From: Saccharicrinis sp963675435
GTDB lineage: Bacteria; Bacteroidota; Bacteroidia; Bacteroidales; Marinilabiliaceae
DNA length: 64,000 bases
Reading direction: 5' to 3'
Assembly (NCBI GenBank): GCA_963675435.1
Contig: OY776216.1
Location: 558,001 to 622,000, forward strand
In this document: positions 35,007-44,079 of the stretch, piece by piece
Position numbering within the stretch: position 1 is the first letter of the stretch
Layout: every line of letters starts with the position of its first letter
Position numbers and translations under genes: made by a program
Notes under the pieces: model-generated
Databases searched by the model: none
What the model saw: only the letters and a program-made list of their open reading frames with translations
Told to the model about the DNA's origin: nothing

Positions 35007-36814
35007 TGAGTGGAATATCAAATCCTAGAATTGATTATTTAAAAGAAAAAATAGCAGTACTTCCATCTGATCCTGGAGTATATCAATACTTTAATAAGGA
35101 TGGAAAAATTATATATGTAGGTAAAGCTAAAAACCTTAAAAAACGAGTTTCATCTTATTTTGTAGGTAAACATGATAATGGTAAAACTGCCTTATTAGTT
35201 CGTAATATTGCCAACTTAGAACATATTGTAGTTAACTCAGAAGAGGATGCTTTGTTGCTCGAAAATAACCTCATTAAAAAGTATCAACCCAGATACAATG
35301 TACTATTAAAAGATGATAAATCCTACCCATGGATTGTTGTAAAAAACGAAGCTTATCCAAGAGTTTTTTCAACTCGAAATGTAATTAAAGATGGTAGTTT
35401 ATATTTTGGTCCTTATACTTCTGTAGGGATGGTTAGAACCTTACTAGATCTATTTAAATCTACATATCCCCTTCGTAATTGTAAGCTTAATTTATCTAAA
35501 AATAACGTAGCTCAGGGTAAATATAAAGTATGTTTAGAGTATCATATTGGTAATTGTAAAGGTCCTTGTATTGGAGAATATGATGAAGAAACCTATTGTG
35601 AAAATATAGAATCTATCAAAAATATTCTTAGAGGAAATATTAATTCTGTTATTAAATACTTAAAGGAAATGATGCATTTTTATGCTTCTGATTATAAATT
35701 TGAAGAAGCAGAGGACGTAAAGCAAAAACTTAAACAGCTAAATTCTTATCAAAGTAAGTCTACAATAGTAAGTGCAAGCATTAATAATGTAGATGTATAT
35801 TCTATAATAGAAGATGAAAATTCTGCCTATGTAAACTTCTTAAAAGTGGTAAATGGATCCATCATTCAAGCGCATACAATTGAAATGAAAAAGCGATTAA
35901 ATGAATCCTTACCTGAATTATTGTCATTGGCAATTACCGAAATTAGAGAAAGATTACATAGTAATTCAAGGGAACTTATTGTTCCATTTAAACCTGATAC
36001 AGAATTTGAAAATGTTCGATTTGTTATTCCTAAAAAAGGAGAAAAGAAGCAATTATTAGAACTCTCTGAACGAAATGTAAAGTATTATAGATTGGAGAAA
36101 TTAAAGCAACAATCAATACGAAAAAAGGAAACAAGGGAGGATCGTATATTAAATACGATGCAAAAAGATTTAAGATTAAAGGAAAAACCTGTGCATATTG
36201 AGTGTTTTGATAACTCAAATATTCAAGGAAATTTTCCTGTAGCAGCATGTGTTGTATTTAAAAATTCTAAACCTAGTAAAAAAGATTACCGACATTTTAA
36301 TGTAAAAACAGTAGTTGGACCTGATGATTTTGCCAGCATGGAAGAGATCATAGAACGACGATATAGACGTTTAATTAATGAAAATGAATCGTTACCTAAC
36401 TTGGTTATTATTGATGGGGGAAAAGGCCAGTTAGGAGCTGCTATGAGAATTTTCAGACGTTTAAAAATTGATGATAAAGTATCAGTAATTGGAATTGCTA
36501 AGCGCTTGGAAGAAATTTTTTTTCCGGGTGATCCTGTGCCATTATATCTTGATAAAAATTCTGAAACTTTAAAAATTATACAACATGCCCGAAATGAAGC
36601 CCATCGTTTTGGGATAACTTTTCATAGAAATCAAAGATCAAAGAATTTTGTAGCTTCTGAATTAGATCAAATAAATGGGATAGGAGAGAAGACAGCTCAA
36701 AAATTATTATCTGTATTTAAGTCAGTAGAGCAAATTAAAAAGTTAGATTTAAAAGAAATTCAGGAGGTAATAGGTATGGCTAAAGGTAAAGTTGTTTGGG
36801 ATTATTTTAATTAA
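35006..36814 (+). CDS. uvrC: Excinuclease ABC subunit C
   Basis: 602 residues. Makes the two incisions in nucleotide excision repair. Domain order is complete. The GIY-YIG nuclease is at about 16-90 (GVYQYFNKDGKIIYVGKAKNLKKRV), then a Cys-rich linker (CKLN, CLEYHIGNCKGPC). The UVR motif KFEEAEDVKQKLKQL is near 232, and the RNase H-like nuclease has HIECFDNSNIQG and VIIDGGKGQL. A double helix-hairpin-helix follows (ELDQINGIGEKTAQKLLSVFKS). It starts one base inside the ade stop, so translation is coupled. Its last 4 bases overlap the convergent lplA gene. Confidence 0.97.
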   Translation: MSGISNPRIDYLKEKIAVLPSDPGVYQYFNKDGKIIYVGKAKNLKKRVSSYFVGKHDNGKTALLVRNIANLEHIVVNSEEDALLLENNLIKKYQPRYNVLLKDDKSYPWIVVKNEAYPRVFSTRNVIKDGSLYFGPYTSVGMVRTLLDLFKSTYPLRNCKLNLSKNNVAQGKYKVCLEYHIGNCKGPCIGEYDEETYCENIESIKNILRGNINSVIKYLKEMMHFYASDYKFEEAEDVKQKLKQLNSYQSKSTIVSASINNVDVYSIIEDENSAYVNFLKVVNGSIIQAHTIEMKKRLNESLPELLSLAITEIRERLHSNSRELIVPFKPDTEFENVRFVIPKKGEKKQLLELSERNVKYYRLEKLKQQSIRKKETREDRILNTMQKDLRLKEKPVHIECFDNSNIQGNFPVAACVVFKNSKPSKKDYRHFNVKTVVGPDDFASMEEIIERRYRRLINENESLPNLVIIDGGKGQLGAAMRIFRRLKIDDKVSVIGIAKRLEEIFFPGDPVPLYLDKNSETLKIIQHARNEAHRFGITFHRNQRSKNFVASELDQINGIGEKTAQKLLSVFKSVEQIKKLDLKEIQEVIGMAKGKVVWDYFN

Positions 36815-37785
36815 AACAATGCTTCTAAAAACTCATTTTGCTTTAATTCTTCGAAGTCATTGAATATGGTTTCTGTTTTTGTTTTGATATCGTTGTAATG
36901 GTGTAGGCATGAATTTAAAGTTTGTTCTAACATTGATAATTTTTCTTTTTGAGTGGTATTAGATTTTATTTTAGCATCTAGTATTTCTCCTTTTTTTATT
37001 TGCATAGTAATTTCAAAACGCTTTCCAGAACTTGATTTTAGTCGTTTTTTAAACTCGTATTTGGGACTATATCCATAGTTCCACTCCCATGTATTAAATT
37101 TTTCTTTTACGAGCTTATTAATCGTTTTATAATCATTTTCACCTAAAGTATACGAAGTACAATCATAATTATTAATGATGTATTGATTTAATTGTTGTAC
37201 AAAATCCTGTACATCTATTTTATATAATATATGTTCATATATATTGGTTACTTTACTTCTAACCGATTTTACGGCCTTATCTGTAAATTTTAATGGATCA
37301 TTTTTAAGCGCATTGGTCAATGATTTTAATTTACTATTAAAAAGTAGAGTCCCGTGGTGCATCACTCTATTTTTAAATACATGGCATGCATTACCGCTAA
37401 TTTTACTTCCTTCGATTAGAATGTCATTTCTTCCTCCGTGAGCAGCGTTTACATTTAAAGCATTTAAAAAGTTTACAATTGGTGTTGTATGTTTTTTAAA
37501 ATTCACCAACTCTCCTTTATCGCCAGATGTAATAAAACAAAAATTTATATTGCCAGGATCATGAAAAACGGTTCCACCTCCAGATAATCTTCGAATCACT
37601 GGAATTTTATTTTCATTAACAAAAGAATAATTTATTTCAGCAAGAGTATTTTGATGTTTACCTACGATAATACTTTTTGAATTGATGTAAAGAAAAAATA
37701 CATCCTCGTTAGAATTTTTTAGTAAATATTCTTCGGTGGCAATATTTTGAAATGGATCGTTTGTTTGACTTAAAATAATGAGCAT
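36811..37785 (-). CDS. lplA: Lipoate-protein ligase A
   Basis: 324 residues. Attaches free lipoate to 2-oxoacid dehydrogenase and GcvH proteins through lipoyl-AMP. Catalytic domain to about 240: RRLSGGGTVFHDPGNINFCFI (RRxSGGGxVxHD signature), then the lysine loop GSKISGNACHVFKNRVMHHGTLLFNS, with KISG as the AMP-contact Lys. The C-terminal accessory domain (about 245-324) is present, so the protein can do both activation and transfer. It ends with a 4-base overlap of uvrC. Confidence 0.92.
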   Translation of the reverse strand: MLIILSQTNDPFQNIATEEYLLKNSNEDVFFLYINSKSIIVGKHQNTLAEINYSFVNENKIPVIRRLSGGGTVFHDPGNINFCFITSGDKGELVNFKKHTTPIVNFLNALNVNAAHGGRNDILIEGSKISGNACHVFKNRVMHHGTLLFNSKLKSLTNALKNDPLKFTDKAVKSVRSKVTNIYEHILYKIDVQDFVQQLNQYIINNYDCTSYTLGENDYKTINKLVKEKFNTWEWNYGYSPKYEFKKRLKSSSGKRFEITMQIKKGEILDAKIKSNTTQKEKLSMLEQTLNSCLHHYNDIKTKTETIFNDFEELKQNEFLEALF

Positions 37786-38027
37786 ATCCCTGTATAATCT
37801 ATTGTGTTAAAAAAAATATTAAAATCTAAGTAGCTTATTAATTAAAGTATTAGTCTATGTAAAGTATATAAAATACAGAATAATAAGTTAATATAAGTGT
37901 TTTATATTCAAATATTCATTCTGTTTTAAAATTTCAATCTAGCTATGATTTGTTGAAATTATCATATTTTTATCCATTTCAACAAAAAAAGTTATTCTAA
38001 GGTTTTCAAAATTCAAAAAATATTTAA

Positions 38028-38480
38028 ATGCGAGTTGTTATTCAAAGAGTGTCTCAGGCTTCGGTTACTATTGAACAAAATATTAAATCATACATTAATT
38101 TAGGATTATTAGTTTTAGTTGGAATCGTAAATGAAGATGATAAAAATGATGTAGAGTGGTTATGTAAAAAAATTGCCAACCTTCGAATTTTTGACGATGA
38201 AAATGGAGTAATGAATAAATCATTGCTCGATGTGAATGGAGATGTGATTGTGGTTAGTCAATTTACTTTGCATGCTAAAACTAAAAAAGGTAACAGACCA
38301 TCGTATATTGATGCAGCTAAACCAGAAGTTTCTATACCCCTATATAAACAGTTTGTAGCTTGTTTGGAGTCTATGATAGGTAAAGAAGTACAAACAGGCC
38401 AATTTGGGGCTCATATGGAAGTTTCTTTGGTAAATGATGGTCCTGTTACTATTATTATTGATTCAAAAAATAAAGAATAA
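38028..38480 (+). CDS. dtd: D-aminoacyl-tRNA deacylase
   Basis: 150 residues. Removes D-amino acids, and Gly from tRNA-Ala, mischarged on tRNA. Hallmarks: MRVVIQRVSQASVTIE start, the SQFTL motif (VVSQFTLHAKTKKGNRPSY), and the cross-subunit cis-Pro motif GPVTII (Gly-Pro) near the end. It has a 242-base upstream gap in which I see no promoter consensus. A decayed outer-membrane gene follows 48 bases downstream. Confidence 0.96.
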   Translation: MRVVIQRVSQASVTIEQNIKSYINLGLLVLVGIVNEDDKNDVEWLCKKIANLRIFDDENGVMNKSLLDVNGDVIVVSQFTLHAKTKKGNRPSYIDAAKPEVSIPLYKQFVACLESMIGKEVQTGQFGAHMEVSLVNDGPVTIIIDSKNKE

Positions 38481-38528
38481 TATTAAAAACTCAAATTTTA
38501 ACTAATAATCAATCCTAAACATTATTAT

Positions 38529-39218
38529 ATGAAAATTGTAAAGTTAACTATAACGTTTGTGCTCCTGCTTCTCGTTTGTAATGTTAAATCTTAAAAAATA
38601 GGAATAGTTGGAGGTCTTAATCTTTCAACTTTATCATACAAACCTTCCGTTCATGATTATACAAGGTTAGTGCGTAAACATATAGGTGTTTACGTTGAAC
38701 AACCAGTTTTTGTAGAAGATATATTTACACAAACATGTTTTATTCTGTTTCAAAAAGGCTCTGGTTTTAAAGAAGGGTATTATCTAGGATATAATTCAAA
38801 GTATACATATCCTAAAGATGGAGGCTAAATTTATAGATATAACGTTATTATAAACGATGATGGTCAAATTAAAAAGAAGTTGACTTACATTGATATTCCT
38901 TTACTTATTGGTTATAAACATAGTTTTAATACGGTGACACTTTTAGGAAAAATCGGTCCTGTTTTTTCTTTGGGAATTAAAGGAAAGGAAACTTTAGGTT
39001 GTGGAAATGAATCTAAAATTAAATTTGATGGAAAGGACCATAGGTTATTTGATACAAGTTTAGATTTAAGTTTAGGTTTATAATTATTTAAGAAGTTTCA
39101 AATATTGGTGAATTATCAATATGGAATAACTAACATAGAAGTAGATGCTATACAACAGCGAAATAGAGTATTACAATTCTCTTTGTGTTATTTTATTGGT
39201 AATCTTAATATTATATAG
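38529..39218 (+). pseudogene. Outer-membrane beta-barrel (PorT/OmpW-like) gene with three in-frame stops
   Basis: One reading frame of 230 codons starts at ATG 38529 with a signal peptide (ITFVLLLLVCNVKS). It then reads KIGIVGGLNLSTL, a common start of Bacteroidota porin-family proteins. TAA codons interrupt it at 38592 (codon 22), 38826 (codon 100) and 39081 (codon 185). The frame is kept between them, and the last part ends in strand-like ILVNYQYGITN and LQFSLCYFIGNLNII before TAG at 39216. Codon 22 falls exactly where Gln usually follows the signal cleavage site, so CAA to TAA is likely. No frameshift is needed anywhere. It appears to be a recent pseudogene. Confidence 0.8.
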
Positions 39219-39223
39219 TTTTA

Positions 39224-40831
39224 TTATAGTTGTTTATATATCAAATGATCTTTTAAGTAAACATCTTTACCATAAACAACTTCGCCATATTTGTCATCAA
39301 ACCAACAGGTAAAATACACTATATTTATTGGAATTTCAGTATTTAAATAAACTTTAACAGGATAGCCTTTTGCTAAATATTTTTCTTTTTTAATATTTTG
39401 ATGATCTATTTGATTTAGCGTAAAATCTGCCAGTTGTAATGCATTCTCTACTCTAATACACCCATGACTATAGGTTCTAGTAGGCTTTTTAAACAAGCTT
39501 TGTTGTGGAGTATCATGTAGGTAAATAGAATAATGGTTTTTAAACATAAATTTTACCTTTCCCAAAGCGTTTGAGGGTGATGTATGTTGAAATACTGTAA
39601 ATGGAAAATTTGAGGCTGTATATTGCGAAAAATCTATACTATCTGTTGGTATTTCAATTCCATTGATACATGCAAACATTTTTCGCTTTTGTAGATACAT
39701 TGAATCTCGTATGGCGCCATTAAGAATTTGCGTAGTAGCAATGGATTTTGGTATAGTCCAGCATGGATTAAACACCAGGTAATCGATAGAGGATTGAAAT
39801 ACAGGTGTTTGATTTTTATACTTACCTACAATTACTTTCGACTTTAATACGTTATTATTATTGTCAGTAAAATCAAGTAATTGAGAAGCAATATTTATCG
39901 TTATACCGTTTGAAAACTGATCATCAGAAAACCATCTTAATCGTTCTAAATTTGCCTTTATAAGGTTAATATAAGTCTTTTTATTCCAGTTTAAATAATG
40001 ATAAGTTTGTTTACCTACAATTCCATCTGGTAGAAGTCCGTGCTTAATTTGAAACCTTTTTACAGCATCTGATAATTCCTGATTAAAATCCATCGAAATA
40101 TTTGAATCATTGGGGATTTTTAGAAGCTTTCTTTTTAAAGGAAGAACGTATTTATTGGAATCACCTATTTGTAATAGAAATCCAGGATCTGTTATTTGAT
40201 AATAGGTTTCAATATTTTGCTCTGCATAAAGTTTTTTTAGTTCTGCAGTTAGCTTGTTATATAGTTGATTTTTAGGCTCAAAGAAGGTATTCAATTGGTC
40301 AAAATTATTGATTTTAATAGCGTTAATCCAAATAGAATCAGTAGGTAATAATTGCGGTTTAGGGTAATTCCAGCCTGAATGAAATTGATTGGGATCCAAT
40401 TGAGAGAATCTTATATCTTTTCCGCATTTTTTTATAGATGCTGTTAAAAGAATATCCAACTTAGCGTATGTGAAGGCATTGATGCATGTATCATTATGTA
40501 TTTGATTATAAAGTTGTTCTATTTTTAAAATATTATAATTATCAGGATTTAAACCATGAAATTTTACTTTTTTAATCCATTGAATACCATTGATTATCAA
40601 TGTATCAGATTTCCAAATGGGAGTATAGTTATTAGATAGATAGACTGATTTTAGTAATGAATCTGATAAATTGGAAAGGTTAGTTTTGATATTTTTAGCT
40701 ATTTCCAGTTCTGGAAATACATCTGCTATTTCTTCCTTAATCAACGGTTTATCAATAGTAACTTGTTTTGTTTTACAAGCCATTGATAATATTATTAAAC
40801 CCATGTATAATCCCTTTCTAAGCATATGCAA
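39224..40831 (-). CDS. L,D-transpeptidase, YcbB/LdtD type
   Basis: 535 residues. The signal peptide ends near a Cys (IILSMACKTK), so it is probably a lipoprotein. A helical N-terminal region is followed by a peptidoglycan-binding domain (DAVKRFQIKHGLLPDGIVGKQTYHYL, about 255-285). The catalytic YkuD domain reads YSIYLHDTPQQSLF and RTYSHGCIRVENALQLADF, with Cys in SHGCIR. It forms 3-3 cross-links or attaches proteins in peptidoglycan, in the periplasm. The catalytic His, Ser, Cys and Arg are all there. It converges with the pseudogene just downstream. Confidence 0.93.
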   Translation of the reverse strand: MHMLRKGLYMGLIILSMACKTKQVTIDKPLIKEEIADVFPELEIAKNIKTNLSNLSDSLLKSVYLSNNYTPIWKSDTLIINGIQWIKKVKFHGLNPDNYNILKIEQLYNQIHNDTCINAFTYAKLDILLTASIKKCGKDIRFSQLDPNQFHSGWNYPKPQLLPTDSIWINAIKINNFDQLNTFFEPKNQLYNKLTAELKKLYAEQNIETYYQITDPGFLLQIGDSNKYVLPLKRKLLKIPNDSNISMDFNQELSDAVKRFQIKHGLLPDGIVGKQTYHYLNWNKKTYINLIKANLERLRWFSDDQFSNGITINIASQLLDFTDNNNNVLKSKVIVGKYKNQTPVFQSSIDYLVFNPCWTIPKSIATTQILNGAIRDSMYLQKRKMFACINGIEIPTDSIDFSQYTASNFPFTVFQHTSPSNALGKVKFMFKNHYSIYLHDTPQQSLFKKPTRTYSHGCIRVENALQLADFTLNQIDHQNIKKEKYLAKGYPVKVYLNTEIPINIVYFTCWFDDKYGEVVYGKDVYLKDHLIYKQL

Positions 40832-40977
40832 ATGTAATCATTTGCAGAATTTAGGATAATTAAATTAACGCTCTAATTGTATAGGTTAATTTAAATTTTA
40901 TGATGAATTATATGTGTAACAGTTGATTTAATTGTCTGTATAATAAATCAATCATTATTAATTTAAAACTATTGTAA

Positions 40978-41493
40978 ATGAAAGTTTCTTTTAGTGTATT
41001 ACTATTGATGATCATTTTCGGAACCTCTTGTACTGAAGATATTCTTGAAATACCTACAATTAAAGGTTCCTGGATGTTAGAATCTACTAATAATACTACT
41101 ACAGAGATTATTTCGTTTACAGATGATATGACTTATGAAATAATATCCTTTCCCAGTCAATTGGAAAATTCTATTGGTTCAGAAGTTGATACCGTTTATA
41201 TTACAGGAGATTACGCTTATTTAGGCAATCAAATTTCTTTTTTATCAGCCAATTTTAAAGGTGAAAAAGAAGCTGCTATAATATATGCTGAACCCACAGT
41301 TTACGGGACTACAGTAAGTGATATTTTTGTAGGAATTGTAAATACGGTTGTAGGTGTTTATCAGTTTATTGAATTTATACCAACAGGACTAAATCTTATA
41401 TTTAACCCTTTTTTATGGTCAATTGATGAAATGACAAAGAATAATCTTATTTTAAATAATAATGGCAAATTATGTAAATATAAAAGATTGTAA
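40978..41493 (+). CDS. Predicted lipoprotein, function unknown
   Basis: 171 residues. The signal peptide FSVLLLMIIFGTSC has a good lipobox (Cys18). The mature N-terminal half starts IKGSWMLESTNNTTTEIISFTDDMTYEI, a strand pattern common in lipocalin-like small Bacteroidota lipoproteins (GxW followed by strands). A hydrophobic stretch at about 118-143 (IFVGIVNTVVGVYQFIEFIPTGLNLIF) is unusual for that fold and could insert in membrane. I do not recognise a named family. It stands alone on the plus strand; its stop is one base from the convergent patatin gene. Confidence 0.7.
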   Translation: MKVSFSVLLLMIIFGTSCTEDILEIPTIKGSWMLESTNNTTTEIISFTDDMTYEIISFPSQLENSIGSEVDTVYITGDYAYLGNQISFLSANFKGEKEAAIIYAEPTVYGTTVSDIFVGIVNTVVGVYQFIEFIPTGLNLIFNPFLWSIDEMTKNNLILNNNGKLCKYKRL

Positions 41494-41494
41494 T

Positions 41495-42346
41495 TTAGCT
41501 ATTTATCCAATTATTTAAATCATTAAATATCTTTTCACAGTGTATATATCCCATATTAAAAGCTTCCTTAAGTTTTTCTTTGTTTCTTTCTGTTCTACTA
41601 ACAGGAATCTTATTTACAGGTCGAATAACATAAGCTTTTCCCTCTTTTTCTAACTGCTTAATATCTTCGAGTTGTTGGTTGTAAAAATTGTATCTGTTAG
41701 ATAAAACATTCAGTAACTGAGGATATTTACGGTACATTATTTTACCAATAGTGGAAAATTTTGTTGGTTTCTTCTCAAATTCAATAGGTTGAGTAAGTAC
41801 TATTAATACCTTTTCGCAACCGTCTTTAAACGCTTTTTTAAAAGGTATTGGATCACTAATGCCTCCATCTAATAGTTTTTTATCATTAAAATTTACCATT
41901 TTAGAAGCAAATGGTAAGCTTGCTGATGCTTTTAATGAAGTAAGTAAATTATCGTAGTCTGAAGTTTTTATGTAGAATGGTTTTCCAGTAATGCAATCTG
42001 TAGTACCAATCACAAAATCTTGCGCCGATTTTGAATAGGTTTCAAAATCGAATGGGATAATTTTTTTAGGTATTTCATTAAATATAAAATCCATACCAAA
42101 TAATTCGCCTTTAGTAAATAAGCGTGAGTAACTCATATAGCGCTTATCATTAACATATGAATATGGAATGTTCAGGTTTCTGCCTATTTGTTTTGAAATA
42201 TAATTAACTCCGTTACAGGCTCCCATTGAAACACCAATAACGTATGGTAATTCAATATTTTTTTCTAACAAGAAGTCAATTATTCCTGCACTGTAGATAC
42301 CTCTAAAACCACCACCTTCAAGAACAAGTCCAACTTTTTTATTCAT
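41495..42346 (-). CDS. Patatin-like phospholipase (YjjU-type)
   Basis: 283 residues, cytoplasmic by sequence. Oxyanion-hole motif GLVLEGGGFRGIYSAG at the start, nucleophile Ser in GVSMG (about residue 42), and catalytic Asp in LLDGGISDPIP (DGG motif). The Ser-Asp dyad is complete. It hydrolyses acyl esters of lipids; the physiological substrate is unknown. The start is 45 bases downstream of the ABC ATPase gene on the same strand, so read-through from the metal operon is possible, but no functional link is evident. Confidence 0.9.
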   Translation of the reverse strand: MNKKVGLVLEGGGFRGIYSAGIIDFLLEKNIELPYVIGVSMGACNGVNYISKQIGRNLNIPYSYVNDKRYMSYSRLFTKGELFGMDFIFNEIPKKIIPFDFETYSKSAQDFVIGTTDCITGKPFYIKTSDYDNLLTSLKASASLPFASKMVNFNDKKLLDGGISDPIPFKKAFKDGCEKVLIVLTQPIEFEKKPTKFSTIGKIMYRKYPQLLNVLSNRYNFYNQQLEDIKQLEKEGKAYVIRPVNKIPVSRTERNKEKLKEAFNMGYIHCEKIFNDLNNWINS

Positions 42347-42391
42347 ATTATTGAATTTTTATGACAAAAATACGAATAATATAATGATATG

Positions 42392-43384
42392 TTATTTTTC
42401 TAACTCATTTCCATATCTAAAAAAGTCTTTCGCTTCTTGAAGGGCTTTATCCATTTTTTCTAATTCAGCATAATAATTTTTCTCATGTATATTAGTGACT
42501 ATAATTTTATCCATTCCCCCATTTTTAATTACAACACGTTTATCTGCCAGTAAAATTAGCAGAGGATCATGTGTAGCCATTAATACAATTTTATCCTTAC
42601 TAACCAGTAAATCAAGGGCTTTTTTCTTGTTTACACCTGCATTTTCAATTTCATCAATTAGCACGATGGGAGCTTGACCAATGCATGCTACATCTGCAAT
42701 CATAAGAGCACGGGATTGACCACCACTTAAAAAAGTTACTGGTGTATTAGGATCAAAGGGTTCACCAGAAAGTTCATTCGCCAATTCTATCACTTCTTTA
42801 ACGGTTGTTTCCGCATTCATAAATAAACGGCTTTGCGCATGAAGAAATAGAAAACTCTCAACATCCATATCTAACACAAAATTCATATTTTGAGTGATTT
42901 GAGCTATCAATTTTCCTCCAAATAGTGAGGCTGTATCTTCATCAGCAATTTCGCCATTAATAAGTACTTTTCGTTTCGTTGGTGTGTCTCCATTGGCCAA
43001 CCATTCAATATCTGCTAATAATCGGCTTTTACCTGAACCTGTAGGACCAACAATACAAGTAATTTCACCAGGTTTTAAATGAAGATTACAATTTTCGGGT
43101 TTCTTACTTTTATCAATACCACTAAGTACATCAAGTGTTTCAATGGTTGTTTTATGTTCTGCTGCCTCAATACCGCTTACATAATCCACAAATAAATTGG
43201 TTATTTCGTCTTTTGAACTGGCATTTTCTTCCCAAAAAGAATCGGGTTGAGTATGTAGGTATTCTGTAAAAGATTTTTGCTCATTTTCGGCCTTTATTTG
43301 AAATGAAGAAAAGAAATCATTAAACAAAGGGTTTTCATTAACAATTTCTTTTAATGGTCTGTTTAGTATAATCTCTGTTTCCAT
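42392..43384 (-). CDS. Soluble ABC-type ATPase with N-terminal helical domain (metal operon)
   Basis: 330 residues with no membrane segment. Residues 1-70 form a small helical region (RPLKEIVNENPLFNDFFSSFQ, then SFTEYLHTQPDSFWEENA) similar in plan to the N-termini of the two substrate-binding-like proteins of the operon. The ABC core follows: Walker A GPTGSGKS at 113-120, signature FLSGGQSRALMIAD, Walker B PIVLIDEIENAG, switch His in MATHDP. The Walker B region has IENAG instead of the usual P-T after the Glu, as in non-transport ABC ATPases. It has no permease of its own, because the operon's permease already has a FecE-type ATPase. Likely role: ATP-driven work on a metal chaperone complex (inference). 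Confidence 0.75.
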   Translation of the reverse strand: METEIILNRPLKEIVNENPLFNDFFSSFQIKAENEQKSFTEYLHTQPDSFWEENASSKDEITNLFVDYVSGIEAAEHKTTIETLDVLSGIDKSKKPENCNLHLKPGEITCIVGPTGSGKSRLLADIEWLANGDTPTKRKVLINGEIADEDTASLFGGKLIAQITQNMNFVLDMDVESFLFLHAQSRLFMNAETTVKEVIELANELSGEPFDPNTPVTFLSGGQSRALMIADVACIGQAPIVLIDEIENAGVNKKKALDLLVSKDKIVLMATHDPLLILLADKRVVIKNGGMDKIIVTNIHEKNYYAELEKMDKALQEAKDFFRYGNELEK

Positions 43385-43387
43385 GTG

Positions 43388-44074
43388 TTAAAGCTTTATC
43401 TTTCTGTTTAATCCTATCTGAAAATCTTCACCTACACGAGTTTCGCCCAGACAATAAGAACATAAGGCTGTTGGCATAGAGAAACGAAGTTTCATTTGTT
43501 CATTCTCTTTTTTTGTATTTTTAGATATTACAATTCTGGCTAGTTTATCAGCACCTTGTCCTGTTATTCCGTTAATAAATAAAACTTTACACTTGGGATT
43601 GACCTGTTGTATTTTATATCTGAAAACTTCTTTTTCTGCTTGTGAAACCAGATCGCTTTTAGTTACCACAACAACATCAGCCAGTTTTACCATTGGTCCG
43701 GTTTTTAAAGGGGTATTGATACCACTTAAATTATCGAGAACACAAATTGCAGGCACGTTTTTTAAGTGAGGAGCACATCGATTACATAAACCTGCACTTT
43801 CGGTAATTAAGTTCGAAAATCCCTTTTCTTTGGCCCAGGTTATGCACTCTTCAATATTTGATACAAAATAATGATCAGGACACAAGTTTCCTGCTAATCC
43901 TGTTTTTGCTGTTATCCCATGTTTAGCATATTGCTCTTCATCAAGAGCACTCAAACAATCAAATTTTATAACACCACATTGTTTTTTAAAATCATCAATA
44001 CTGTCAATCATTTTAATAATAACTGATGTTTTGCCAGATGAAGGAGGACCTGCTATTGTAATTAAATTTATCAT
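43388..44074 (-). CDS. HypB/UreG-like metallochaperone GTPase, Cys-rich
   Basis: About 228 residues from the ATG at 44074. A GTG at 44080 overlaps the upstream stop and would add two residues; residue numbers here count from that GTG. P-loop GPPSSGKT at 11-18, Walker B-like NLITESAGLCNRCAPH with the CxxxC-like pair Cys99/Cys102, and the base-specificity motif TKSD at 140-143. Further Cys are at 35, 42, 67 (GNLCPDHY), 79, 164 and the pair 207/210 (ALCSYCLGETR). HypB and UreG use GTP to deliver Ni; the Cys pairs here suggest direct metal binding. No hydrogenase or urease genes are nearby, so the client is unknown. It overlaps or abuts its neighbours in the operon. Confidence 0.78.
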   Translation of the reverse strand: MINLITIAGPPSSGKTSVIIKMIDSIDDFKKQCGVIKFDCLSALDEEQYAKHGITAKTGLAGNLCPDHYFVSNIEECITWAKEKGFSNLITESAGLCNRCAPHLKNVPAICVLDNLSGINTPLKTGPMVKLADVVVVTKSDLVSQAEKEVFRYKIQQVNPKCKVLFINGITGQGADKLARIVISKNTKKENEQMKLRFSMPTALCSYCLGETRVGEDFQIGLNRKIKL

Positions 44075-44079
44075 GAGCA

